Assembly (NCBI GenBank): GCA_000328365.1
Contig: KB291874.1
Coordinates: 163,628 to 227,627 of the forward strand
DNA: 64,000 nucleotides
Origin: Capitella teleta
Taxonomy: Eukaryota > Annelida > Polychaeta > Capitellidae
Reading direction: 5' to 3'
Shown here: piece after piece, positions 43,441 through 63,639 of the stretch
How positions within the stretch are numbered: position 1 is the stretch's first letter
Layout of the letters: every line of letters starts with the position of its first letter
The notes under the pieces: generated by a model
What the model saw: only the letters and a program-made list of their open reading frames with translations
The model's database searches: none
What the model was told of the DNA's origin: nothing
Translations under genes and position numbers: made by a program

Positions 43441-43488
<48 letters not shown>
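41975..43488 (+). mobile_element. LINE fragment: RT catalytic core to 3' end
   Basis: RT motifs: FNCTNGVKQGGVLSPF at about 42016-42070 and a YADD box (CYADDLTLLAPNRSS) near 42413-42455. The C-terminal region follows (ELYVAWRKIVRRIWRVHP, then HSLPFSQSSVGLNRR), with the ORF stop near 43211. A (TTA)n tract at 43440-43488 is the probable tail, cut by an assembly gap. Frames change several times. About 100 codons are missing between this part and the fragment ending at 40640, so if they were one copy it has been split and partly lost. Confidence 0.85.
43440..43488. repeat. (TTA)n microsatellite at LINE 3' end
   Basis: About 16 TTA units next to the gap. It is probably the tail of the LINE, since many LINEs end in short tandem repeats instead of poly-A. 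Confidence 0.9.
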
Positions 43489-43538
43489 NNNNNNNNNNNN
43501 NNNNNNNNNNNNNNNNNNNNNNNNNNNNNNNNNNNNNN
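43489..43538. other. Assembly gap (50 Ns)
   Basis: Short N-run directly after the microsatellite; the repeat probably stopped the assembly. Confidence 0.99.
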
Positions 43539-43917
43539 GCTTATCCGTTTAATTTTGTTTGTGTTTTATGCTGTCTTCTGAGTGAATTTGGACTAATTTT
43601 AATTAGCGTTTGGAGAATGATAGCGATTGATCTCTTTGGCGGCATGATTACCGTAATCGTTTCTTTTGTCTCTGCACAAACAAAAGCTAAAGGAACCGAT
43701 CGCCACTTGGAAATTGCCGGCCTGCTCGACAGCAGAGTGGCGACTCACTCGGCTTTGATTCTCATTAAAGACCGAGGTGTGAAATATCACGGTTAGTTTG
43801 CATAATCGAGTCGATTAGGAGGAGAGACATGCGCGCGAGCAGTCAATATTTGCTCCAAAGGGTATATGGATAATGCTTTAATGATTAATATTTTGAATTT
43901 TGATTGACTATCACAAT

Positions 43918-44102
43918 GCGGGTTCGTAATAGCAGGAGTCCTGGGTATTTCGTTTGTATTAACCGAAAGTTTGAACAATTCAAAGTTCAAATTATGCGTT
44001 GAACCTGCAATGTTAAATGATAGGAATCTGGCGGGGACCCCAAAATTAGTTCTATATAACCAGAAGTTCCATATATCAAAGTTCGTAACAACGAGCTTTG
44101 AC
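43918..44102 (+). repeat. Interspersed repeat, copy 2, with terminal repeat-like end
   Basis: Matches the reverse complement of 1490-1715. Its right end (44081-44102) is the inverse of the 41512 end (21 of 22 positions by eye). It may be the other end of the pogo-like element or a related non-autonomous copy. Confidence 0.6.
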
Positions 44103-45074
44103 TGTAAATCACTGGTAAACAGCTGTGAAGCAGGCCGGTTGATAAAAGCTGTACAATGATACATCAATAGCTTATATGCACCAGCCCTTGCGTAACAAAA
44201 CCGTGTCTATCATGCAATGTATGCACACTCAGTACGTCTGTTCTGTCGTCCAAAATTGAGCTGTGTTGAGGTGTACTTTCCAATGATTGAGTTTTACTGT
44301 CTCTCGGTGTTCCAATTTTGTTATTCACTGTACACCATTTGAATTCCACCTGCAGTTTGAAATCGTGTAAAGTGAAAAACCGCTCAAGAAATCAGCATTT
44401 CTTCGTTTCCTCGCCTCAGTTATTGAAGTTTAGAGCACTTTCTAAATTAAGGGTGAAATTTATCGTAATACATATTAATTAATGTTTTTTTTTCTTCTTT
44501 TTTTTTTTTTCTGAAACAAGAATCATAACGCTCGGTCTTCTGGATACAGAGCATTGGCCACTTCCATGTTTCGCCCACGGATCCAATGAGACCGAACCGT
44601 ATCATCTTACAATCGATGCATATAAAATGCATGCACCACCTGAAGCAGTATACCGATAAAAAGAAAATCAATGCATGGCTTGATCCCGCTGTTTTAGATG
44701 CTAATACTTTCTGATTTAGCACTGAATGTATAGTATATTACATGCCTTCAACAATAATCAGCTGCATTCTGGCTCCGGTTCAACCAACAAGAGTAGAATC
44801 CTGTTTGAACCAGGATGCGGTATTTCCAAGTGCTGTCGATCCATAAGAGTCGACCATGGCACGTGAGTTTTGTTTAGACATCACAAAGAGATAAAAGGCC
44901 CGTATATTAATAACGGATATATATGGTATTCGTAAAAGCCCAGATATAAAAGGCGATCGAGATGACCATTGATAAGACGATTGACTACGAGGAGCAAAAG
45001 ATAATTCATTCTTCTCAAGATCATCACGCTCACATTTGTTTGCATATTATGACGGATACGATTCAAATTCAGTG
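44103..45074. other. Upstream flank of the receptor gene
   Basis: No exon is supported. Any promoter of the plus-strand receptor should lie here, but no specific site is claimed. A segment at 44514-44563 recurs in diverged form at 47027-47072 inside the receptor gene. Confidence 0.4.
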
Positions 45075-48824
<3,750 letters not shown>

Positions 48825-48924
48825 GACGAAACAATTATTTGTTTGAGAAGAGCGCAGATTTAATGACTTAACAAAGAGGAAAAGTTACCGTCACAATTAC
48901 ATCATAATATGTAGTATTTCTCAT

Positions 48925-48930
48925 AATAAA
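48925..48930 (+). terminator. Likely poly(A) signal of the receptor gene
   Basis: Canonical AATAAA about 100 nt downstream of the stop codon. Confidence 0.6.
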
Positions 48931-49385
48931 ATCATATTAAATGGTGTATGTATATTACACTCAACAGTACACACATCCAGTATATGTATATTACATCAAA
49001 AAAGTTTTGATCGTCAAAAAGGGTTTGATATACGTGTAGGTTGTAATACTATGATTCGAAATTTGTAAGCAGAAAATAAAAAGGTATTAAAATTTGAAAA
49101 CATAAAATAAAAATAAAAACACCACTGAAAAAAAAAAGAAGAGAAGTGAATCTAAAATAAATAAATCACTCAAAGAGAGAAACAAGAATAAAAAAAGATT
49201 GGAATGCGATAAATAAATAGACTGTAACACTTCAAACTTGCATTAAAACAGAAAATGACGAGAAAACCATTGCACTTATGAAAGAAAAAGTAAAAAAAAA
49301 CAAAAAAACATGAAACGCTGTTAAGTCAAGTTGAACACTGTGGTATAGAATAACTCAACTCAGTAGAAAGAATGAATGAACTGAA
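48931..49385. other. Intergenic space between convergent receptor and TNK2
   Basis: A-rich sequence without an ORF. It is probably 3' UTR of TNK2 on the minus strand, but no canonical minus-strand AATAAA is visible here. The TNK2 3' end could overlap the receptor's 3' UTR; a minus-strand ATTAAA lies near 48860. Confidence 0.4.
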
Positions 49386-54621
<5,236 letters not shown>

Positions 54622-55889
54622 CGTCCAACCAGAGTATGAACACTCACGCAGTAATCATGCCAGACTCCTGTCAAAACACATCATGAATTATAGGAATTGT
54701 CAGGGCCATCGAGCAATTTGACTGTTCGATGGTAATTGAATGATAAAATTTATAATTTATTAGAGAAGGTTGATGCCGTGTTCTCTGCTGTCACTAATTG
54801 GCTATTAATTGGCAAATTAATTATTGCTGCTTCACTGGTGGATGCTCAAAAGGAAGCTGAGACGTGACAGTGGTTAAGTTTCAATCACGCTCATTCGTAT
54901 AATACAGACTCACAAATTGGCCTGAAATTAAAGTCAGCATTGCAGCCATGTGCTTGGTAATTGGATTTAGATTTTCATGGTATTGTATGGTTCATTTATC
55001 ATTGTGGAGGGTTAGAAGTATTTAGAATAGGTGGAAGTGCCATCAGATCGACCGCAATCGAGGGAGTTTTACTTTCAATATAAAAGCATATTTTGACGTA
55101 GCGTATTGCGTATTATAAGTACATTATGATTTGAGAATTCTTCAGGAAAGCAGGAATCGGTCGTCGATTCTTGATAGCAGCGACTTTTGTCGCCCACAAA
55201 GTCAGAATTGTCCGACCCCTACTCTGCACTGAGCTGAAATGTAGCACAATAGCCGGCATCCAATCAATTACTTATCAACGATACGACAATATTGAATATA
55301 GCATGATAGCAGCACTGCAGTAACAAACAACTGAATCAGAGGAAACAAACAAGTTACAGCCCCAAGAGTTGACCTCAATGGCATTTTTGTTTACCTCAGT
55401 TGGGAAATTTAATTCCTTGAAATAAAATATGTTGATGATCTGATGTCTCTCCACAGATCAACTGTTGCTGACATTGAGTAGGCGACTGTTATCATCTAAC
55501 TTTCCTCCTTCTGTTATCTAACATGGCCAGACAATTGCTCTTCTCGCTTTCCATCGTCTACGCTCGCCCCTCAGAAAATGCCAATCAGAAGATTGAGATC
55601 ATGAACAGACGTACATAGATCAAATGTAATTATATGTAAACTGATTCATGCCAGAAAGTATTTCATTTCGATAAAGGAGTCACAACAAGAACTTGTCACT
55701 GCACTGAGCTTCAAATAGATTATAATAGATATGAATATAAACAATATTGATTCCCTTGTGCACTGCCGAGAACCCTTCAGGCCCCTAGGAATAGACCGTA
55801 CACGAAGAGCTAGCGTTTCTTATTCTAATAACTTTTCAGTTCTATCTTTATTCAACTTGAATTTGAGATGTCTTTGGTTTCCTTATCAT
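54622..55889. other. Upstream flank of TNK2, gene-free
   Basis: No exon-like sequence is seen. It holds the promoter side of TNK2 and the far 3' flank of the zinc-finger gene. Confidence 0.4.
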
Positions 55890-55974
55890 CTTATATGCTA
55901 GCTCCCCAAGCCGTAGCGTAGTGCACACAGTGTGGGAACTACTCCGCTACCCTTGGGGAGCTACTTATATGCTA
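55890..55974. mobile_element. Miniature hairpin insertion with direct repeats
   Basis: TAGCTCCCCAAG (55899-55910) pairs with CTTGGGGAGCTA (55952-55963). Inside it, GTAGCG-AGT pairs with ACTACTCCGCTAC around a short loop, giving a near-complete hairpin of about 65 nt. The sequence CTTATATGCTA is directly repeated at both edges (55890-55900 and 55964-55974), as expected for a target-site duplication. It is either a tiny foldback/MITE-like insertion or, less likely, a microRNA-like hairpin. Confidence 0.65.
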
Positions 55975-56424
55975 ATCAACATACCAAACTAATCCATAAT
56001 CAAACTGTAATTTTGACACATTCATTAAGTCATTTGTGATGACTTGAAACTGAATAATAATTTATTTAAGAATTCTTATTCAGTAATTCACTAATAATTC
56101 TAATTCAGTAATTGTCAGAATTTAAATTGATAATTCATTTGAATTAACATTATGATTATACTCGGATGTTTCAGGTGCGAAGTGACCCACATTGACAGAG
56201 CCAGGATCTCCACTTCAAAAGAGAAGATTCGCGCGTCTCAAAGACTTAATAGAAGAGAATATAAATGCGAACAACCTTCGCTACGAGATGCTCAACATAA
56301 TTTTACGATCTTCAATGTTGTTGAACCTCAGAAAGAAGTCTCTTTTCGCTTCCGGTCCAATTATCACTTGAATCATAACGCACTTCAGAGGTGCGTTATG
56401 ATCTTACCTTTTGAGGCATGTCAC
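55975..56424. other. Gene-free stretch
   Basis: A 101-codon plus-strand open frame (56152-56457) runs into the repeat core at 56425 and has no recognisable motif, so it is not called as a gene. Short repeats of ATTCAGTAATT occur near 56080-56120. Confidence 0.4.
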
Positions 56425-56467
56425 GGTTTTACGGCTCCACGCAACCCATTCGGGTGATACGGGCGCC
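56425..56467 (-). repeat. Conserved repeat core, copy 2
   Basis: Reverse complement carries GCCCGTATCA, CCCGAATGGGTTG and GTGGAGCCGTAAAACC, the same order as at 39021-39062. Confidence 0.6.
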
Positions 56468-56774
56468 AGAACAGAAACCCGGACCGGGGTTTTCCCCTAC
56501 TCGATAAATCCCAAGGGTTCTCTATCCTGCATACTACAAGTTGAAACTACTGCACAGACACAAAAAGAATCAACTTCAGGGCCTCAGCAAGTTCACAATA
56601 GCAGCTTTTCAAATTGATAACGTAAGTATTAAGTGTACGCATATCGAACTTGGATACTATGATCTTGGTCAACCAACTGTATCACACACAGATTTGTAGA
56701 ATGATTTGGAGCCAAATATTTAGCATTCCCAAAACAAAACAAAAACGCCACAATCAACACACTAACGATACAAA

Positions 56775-56780
56775 TTTATT
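56775..56780 (-). terminator. Likely poly(A) signal of the zinc-finger gene
   Basis: AATAAA on the minus strand, about 37 nt beyond the stop codon at 56817. Confidence 0.65.
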
Positions 56781-56816
56781 TACAAATAATTCCAATACAA
56801 CAATTACAAGATTCCT

Positions 56817-59800
56817 TTACTGATTTTCCAATTCGACCATTTCAACCGAAAAGATGCCTTCCTCCACCTCCTGTATGACGACTTGCTCCTCTGAGTCTTG
56901 CAGTTCTTCCGATGCCACAGGGACAATGTCAGCAGCGGTCTCGGTCGCCTCGCAGGTCAGAGCATGCTGCTCCATCTCGTCCCACGATGACATAATAATG
57001 TCGCACTGGGCGCACATGTACACGAGATTCTCCTCTTCAACCAATTGTCCGTCTTCTGTGTTGATCTGCTGAGCTGCAACCTCTCCTTCCTCTTGCTTCA
57101 CACCATCGACCTGAGAAGAAGAACAAGGAAACAGCTCTTCATGAATTATGCTATCGAATGCTTTACGGTAATCAAATTTCAGAGCAATAAAACTGCAAAT
57201 CACATTGCGAAAAATCATCCTCTCGGTTCAATCAGACTGATACTCTCATTGGATGATACTCATTGGATTATACTTACTCATTGGATGAGTATTATGATAC
57301 TCATTGAATGAGTATAATGATACTCATTGGATGATACTCATTGGATAATACTCACTGTGATCAATCCCTTTTCGCAATCATGATACAACATCCTCTTCTT
57401 GTTGAGGAAGAGCTTTCCGCAGTGAGAGCAGACATAAGTGCTGACGTCTGCATGCATTTTATTCACGTGTTTCACTTGATCGATGAGCACTCGGAACCTG
57501 GCGCCACAGTCGTCGTAGGGACATTCAATGCTGGCTTTATGCTTATGCTTGTGCCTTGAGAAGACCGATTGAGTCATGAAGGTCGCCGAACAGTCGCTGC
57601 ACTCGTACGGCCTGTCACCCGAGTGCACATTCAGATGGTCTTTGAGGTAGGAGTCGGAGCAGAATGACTTGGGGCATTCCGGGCACTTGTGACGCAGCTT
57701 CACATGATCCGGTCGGTGGATTTTCCTGAGGACGAACGAAGATACATTTGCTTGCAAATTAAAGAGAAATTTCAGACTGACCCATGGCGTTGGAGGGCTT
57801 CGGAATCTTTGCACAGCTTCTGGCATTGCTGGCACTGCAGCCACTGCTTCTCGGCGTGCACCCTGCGGTGGTGGTTCTTGAGGTACGCCTCACAGGCGAA
57901 CTCTGCCCCACACAGCGTGCACGATATCTGGTCGACAGTTGTGTGCTTCACGCGTATGTGAGTGGTGAGGTCTCTCTCCAGGCTATATGTGTTGCTGCAT
58001 TGATCGCAAGCAAAAATTTTGGCCGAGTGCTTCCTCGCTAAGTGTCGCTCCATATGCTGCTTCATGCGGAACATTTGGCCACATTGAGGGCAGCTGAACG
58101 AGCGCTTATCGCCGCCTCCTTTGGAGCCCAGGGGCTGAATGGTGCCGTCCGGCATGCGGTGTTTCTCTTCGTGACAATCCCTGGCAGCCAGCGTCAGGAA
58201 AACCTTCTCGCAGAACCGACAGCACATGGTGGTACCGAGATGCTCGTGCCTGACATGCTGGCTGACTGCCAGGTAAGTGCCTTTGTAACCACACTCAGTG
58301 CACACGTGCTTAGGCATATCAAAATACGGAGCGACTTTGCCTTTGCCGGCCACCTGGTAGCACTTATTGCCAATCATGTATGTCGAGGGCTCTTTGGCTG
58401 GCCCTCCCTTGGAGATCTTCAGAGTAGGATTGCCATCAGCGTCGTAATGCGAGGCCTTGTGTCGATCCAGCTCGCACTTCATGACGTACTCCTTGGGGCA
58501 GTGGGGACATTTGTGCTGCGCCTGTCGATGGTGCCTCCGTCTGTGGATGATGGTGCCGTTGCATGTGCTCACGTAGGGACAATCCTTGCACTTGAAGATG
58601 TGCTTCATTTCCACATTGAAGCCATTGTCCGGAAACAGCTCGGGTAGTTGTTCAATTCCCTTGCTGACAATCTTCCGCTTCTGATCCTTACTGAGGGGTC
58701 CCTCGTCATAACGCAGAACTTGAGCGTCACCCAAATCGGCGCTCTTACTCTCCTCTTCGTTAGCTTCGCGTATGTACTCAGCAACATCTTTGAATTCATC
58801 CAATCTCGAGTGCAGAGGGTTCGCTCTAGGCTTCACCTCTGCCTTGCGCTTGCATCGCCATTCGTGGCAGTTAAAGGCGTTCTGCTTGGTGAAGATTTTA
58901 CCGCAGTGAGGACAAGAGAAGATCTGCCCGCTCTCTGCTTCAGTGTTGCCTTTGATGCCGTGGGCGCGAGACAGGTGCATCATGAGCCCCATGCGACTCG
59001 AGCGGAACGCGCACAGCTTGCACTTGAGCAGCTTGTTGAGTCGCGGCGTGGGTGGCTTGAGCGCGCCCTTGGAATCAAAGTGCGTTTGTTTGTGCTTATT
59101 CAGGGCGAACGCTGTGCTGAAGGTCACCTCGCAATGGGGACAGGCGTGCTGCCGTGAAGCGTGGTGCCGCTTGAAGTGACTGCGCACCTGCCACACTGAG
59201 CCAGAGTAGCTGCAGCTCCGACATTTGGACATACGCACATTCGACTGCTGCTCCCCCACTTCCTCCTGCGCAGGTTCAACTTCCTCCCCCTCCCCCTCAT
59301 CAGCTTCATCTATCGGATCGATCTCCACCATGTACTGGTCCAAATCCGAGTGGTGGCTTCGTGTGCACTCGGTCATGTGATCAATGCATTCGTTGCGATC
59401 ATGGAACTTACGCCTGGAGCAGGCGGGGCATAAGAAGCGTTTCACCTTGGAGTAATGGGCCGCGAGCGATGGTTCTGCTTCATGCTTACTAGACACGTGT
59501 CTCTTCATGCTCTGTACGCCACCTTCGCGGTCACAGTACTTGCACCGAACGAGCGTGCTGGCTTCCAGGTGGGCCAGAACGTGCAGCCTCAGCCGCTTCT
59601 TGTCCTCAAACGGCACGCGACAGTAACGACAGCTCAAAGGGGCGTCGCCGTGTTTCTCTTTGAAGTGAGCGAGGAAATCGGTGCCCTTGAAGTCACACAG
59701 CGTACATCGCTCGGGTTCTTCCTTCCCTGAGGAAACCACCTGAAGCACGTCTTCCCAGTAAATTGAGCCAAACACGGGGACTGTCACGATCTCCTCAAGG

Positions 59801-60739
59801 GGTTCGTGATCCTTCCAAACGTGCTCCCTCTTCAGAGAGGCAGATGGGAAGCTCTCTTGACAGAAGGGACAAACAGCGGGACCTCCTTCTACAATCATGA
59901 GCTTCACTTTGTCGTCCGTGGCTTCCTCTACATCTGTGATGTTATCTGAGCCGCCATCCGTTTGTATGCATGACATCTCAGCCGCCAGCAGCTGCTGTAT
60001 TCTCACAGCCGCGGCTGAAAAGCTTTCAGATGAGCCGGCCAATGTGTTGCCCTCAATTTTAACCTCCGCCTTTTGGGTGATAGCCCTAACCCAGTCGGGA
60101 TCACGCTGCAACAGAGCAGAAACTGAACTCTGTGAGAGGTTAGCCTGAATTGAACTGAACACCTGCAAAACACAAAAAAAGGCTGATAAGACAAGACACT
60201 CAAGAGCACAGCCAACTCACCTTTAGGGTTTCCTGGAGATCTGAAGTCGACACAGGATCGTTGGACCCTTGGGCCTTGAGCATAACCTTTCTGGTCAACT
60301 GAGGCAGCTCTAGAATGAAGGGCGTGCTGTGAGCGTTCATAGGCGGACACTCAATGCAGATGATCTCCTCCGAGGGGTCGCCCTCCTCTGTCTCCCCTGT
60401 CACGTCCTCCTCCATCACCATGCCTTCCATGGCTGCTGGGACTTCACTCTCCGGTGCAATTCTAATTTCTGATTCAACATGCTTGTCGTCCTTGACGGCT
60501 GCTTGCACGTCATCCAGCAGATCCCCAATCGCAACCGTCGCTTCTTTCTTCCTTCGCTTTTTATGTGAACTAACGACGAGGCTGTGTTGAGATTCACCAT
60601 CTGATTCTGGAGATTTCTTGGGAGTGCCTAGGAATCGGTGGTTCAGACGAGCCGCCCTCACGGGTCGTCCGGCCGTGGGGGTCACTGCCTCGTCATCCTC
60701 GTCTTCCTGCTTGATGACTGTCTTCCTCTTACGAGGCAT
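56817..60739 (-). CDS. Large C2H2 zinc-finger protein (about 22 fingers)
   Basis: Probable nuclear DNA-binding protein; no named family recognised. Exons in transcript order: 60221-60739, 57782-60162, 57356-57725, 56817-57110; all in phase, 1187 aa. The start MPRKRKTVIKQEDEDDE gives a basic patch next to a sumoylation-type site (IKQE); further candidates are VKIE and VKQE. The first 250 residues are acidic and disordered-looking. About 21 C2H2 fingers run from there to exon 3, for example CPHCEVTFSTAFALNKHKQTH and CPECPKSFCSDSYLKDHLNVH. Several are of the shorter CxxCxYxxxxxxxxxxHxxxxH kind (CKLCAFRSSRMGLMMHLSRAH). Standard TGEKP linkers are absent. One finger is split by intron 2 (ALQRHG/KIH). 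The last exon has one degenerate finger (CAQCDIIMSSWDEMEQHALTC) and an acidic tail. No KRAB, BTB, SCAN or ZAD domain is seen. Confidence 0.88.
57238..57352. repeat. Short tandem repeat in zinc-finger gene intron 3
   Basis: Repeats of GATACTCATTGGAT with variable spacing fill the right half of the 245-nt intron up to the splice donor at 57355. Confidence 0.8.
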
Positions 60740-61902
60740 CTTTCTGAAAGAGAAGCCAAGGAGACGCTCAATTCAGGAAACAACAAACTAAAATGCAAGA
60801 ATTGGTAATGTTCTATGTGACATTGGGGCTATGATCATTTTGGGAATAGATATATACATAATCAAAGATTTGCTGGAGCTTCTCTCACACCACAACCAGG
60901 CACTAACCAGAGGACCCTCGTTGAGACTTTGAGAGTTTTCGTAGATGAGCATTTATGAGGCGCTCACAGACCCTTGGATTTACTGAGAATGGAATGGTGG
61001 CAACAGGCATAATTAAGAAAAATGAAGAAAAGAAGGACAAATAAAAGATTTCAGAGAAGCAAAGCTGGGAGATATGAGGCATGCGTGTCACCTGTACTCC
61101 AGCAGAGCAACGTCTGAGCCTGAGGAGTCAGGTAACTTCCTCAAAGCCAGAGGTTTTGTGGCACGGATTCTGACGTGCCATATAATGGAATATCATTAAG
61201 GCTCTGATCAACCATGCTGTTAACTAGCAACTCCTTGAAGGATTGCCTGAACAACTGCTAGCGCGATTGTTTTCCGGTAGCAAGCGCTCAGAGTTATTGA
61301 GCGTTATTACAAGATGGGCTCCAGTGCGAATAATTGCCAACTTTGCTGCAGGAATTATGTGTGGTATTGAAGCCGTGAGATCCATAATGGCAAATACTAG
61401 TATATGATTTATATTAGTTCTCATTTGATAGGCCCCACAATCATAACACACGCTTCTTGTGATTACACTACGCTACTGCTTGGGGTGCAACCCTTGTATT
61501 TATGTTGATAACTATTTATTTCTCAGTGTAACAGCACTTTTCTTGTTGATCGTTTACTTCCTATTTATATATTCATAACTGTTTCACTCAACTGGAAATT
61601 ACTGTTACATTGTAGCAGGAGTCAGAGCAATATAGTGAATATGCAATTCATTGTCCTGCAATAGAGTCGCAGTGACCGAAAAGAAATATTGTTGTGTGTA
61701 CACTACCCTCCTACTAATACTATCATACTATGTTACTACTTGGGCAGTTCGGGAGCTAGCGGTCAAGCACTGCACAAGTGCATCAAGAATAAATATCAGA
61801 GGTTGTTGCCCATATCACACCGTCATTAACTGCGACTATGGTCTGAGAGTGGTGACCAGGTGACAGTCACTGTCATCAGACATTCAGGGTACGAAACAAT
61901 AA
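60740..61902. other. Upstream flank of the zinc-finger gene
   Basis: No exon with recognisable coding content. Start-proximal sequence presumably holds the 5' UTR and promoter on the minus strand; no specific element is claimed. Confidence 0.4.
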
Positions 61903-61910
61903 ATCATAAG

Positions 61911-62960
61911 TAGGGCTGGGCGGATATTGCTTAAACACGGATACACGGATAACGGATATCCGTGTTACTAATATCCGACGGATACGGATACAGACACGGA
62001 TATTTATGCCCAAATACGGGAGCATGCACCTGCAGCGTAATGCCCCAGCGCCTGGCACACACTGTGAGCGCGAAAACCACGCTCTGCCTGCAGTAGTTAA
62101 AGACAATCAACCTTGACCTACTGCTGTCATCCTTCTTGCTTCTTGTACATTTCTTTTATCAAAACGTTCAGAATGAGTTTCAAGAGGTATCGCTCATGCA
62201 GAGAGCTTGCTTGCTTGTCGATTTCACAGAGGTGAATTCCTTATCAGCGCAATCTATTTTAAGTATTTTCCCCCAACTTCACGAGTCGCAGATTATACGC
62301 CCAAGACGGAACGACAGGAACGTGCACTTTGTGCTACAGTGTACACTTTCAATAAACATGATTTGGAAATGTACAAACTTAGTAACTTCATGAGGCGGAA
62401 GTCAGTTCATAACTTCATGGCAATTATTGTTCTATAGAAAGTTTGAAATAATTCAAGTCGCTAGATCGCCAAGTAGCGGGCCTAGGCATATGTACTAGTC
62501 TGTATTAACTGTTCAATTTCAAACATGGTTCAAAGTCGAGAAAGTGATGAAATTCAGTGCTGTTTGTGGTTCACACGAAAACTGCAATTGACAAAGCTGT
62601 CACGTGTAACGGTGTTGAAAAATAGGCACTAAAGGAGATGTCAACAACGCGTGTTACGTCATTTTTGCATGATGACTGAAGAGATTCAAGGGCATAGAAT
62701 TGTGTTTATTTAAAACAAATCAGAATTAGCGCATTGTTGACATCGTGTTATCTTGTAATTGACATCGCTCAGCTTCAGTGAGCAGCGCTTGTGTGTGGAA
62801 TGGCTGTGCGCTACGCTCACTGTGCGCTCGAAACAAACACTTAAAATTTACACTATCCGTGTTTAACTATCCGTGTTGAAACACGGATCACGGATAGTAC
62901 TGAAAACCCCCAATATCCGTGCTGTCACGGATATCGGACACGGATATCCGCCCAGCCCTA
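61911..62960. mobile_element. Non-autonomous hAT transposon
   Basis: Both ends carry a perfect 17-bp inverted repeat: TAGGGCTGGGCGGATAT at 61911-61927 and its complement at 62944-62960. The element is flanked by an 8-bp direct repeat, ATCATAAG (61903-61910 and 62961-62968), the hAT target-duplication length. Subterminal regions contain many copies of ACGGATATCCGTG-like motifs in both orientations. At 1050 bp it has no transposase ORF, so it depends on an enzyme from elsewhere. Perfect ends and target duplication suggest a fairly recent insertion. Confidence 0.93.
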
Positions 62961-62968
62961 ATCATAAG

Positions 62969-63530
62969 GAATATCAATATGATCATCAAGATATCGTGAA
63001 GAGGTGGTATTATCGCTCGGGTGAAGAAGTAGACGTCTCGGCATTGATACATTAAAAAACTCCAAACATCGAAAAAGTTAATTTAGCGTCAGATTGGACC
63101 ATTAAACAGTCAGAATGACAATGCATTGCGTTAATTATGCAGAATTATTAGTAAAAACAAGGGAGTGAATGAATAATTACACTAACAGAGAAAACACTCT
63201 CCCAGCAGTATGGTTGATAAACGTGATTAAGACGGAATGGCAGACAACTTGAGATGGCTGCATTTTCCGTGAACGACCAGTAAGTATCTCAAGAGAACAA
63301 TTAGACATCAGGTGACAGAGAGGAGATAGCTATAGGGGCTCAAATTCAATAAAAGGACCCCAATCCCGGTTTAAGAATATCCTGAGATCAGACTACTTCC
63401 GCAAAATTAATGCTCATTCATATAAACTGAGATCCCCCAAAAGAAGAATCTGCACTGAAGAAAGGGACCTGTGCATAATTTGAGAAATTAATTCCATGTT
63501 TAGCAAGCTGATATTTAAAATATTGAAAGA
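62969..63530. other. Gene-free stretch
   Basis: No exon or recognisable element is seen. Confidence 0.5.
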
Positions 63531-63639
63531 CTGTTAAGAGTGACTACTCCTGATTTTTTTGTCAGAGTCTCGGTGATTTTTAGGGACCCAGAATCATTCT
63601 GTAGAGCCGTTTTTGAAGGTGATGTCAAAGCGGAAGAAA

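Noticed and set aside
37166-45074. LTR retrotransposon or viral element
   Set aside because: Reverse-transcriptase sequence here is of the LINE type with endonuclease and tail features; no long terminal repeats, protease, integrase or envelope were seen.
58042-58647. 201-codon plus-strand ORF
   Set aside because: Antisense shadow of the zinc-finger exon.
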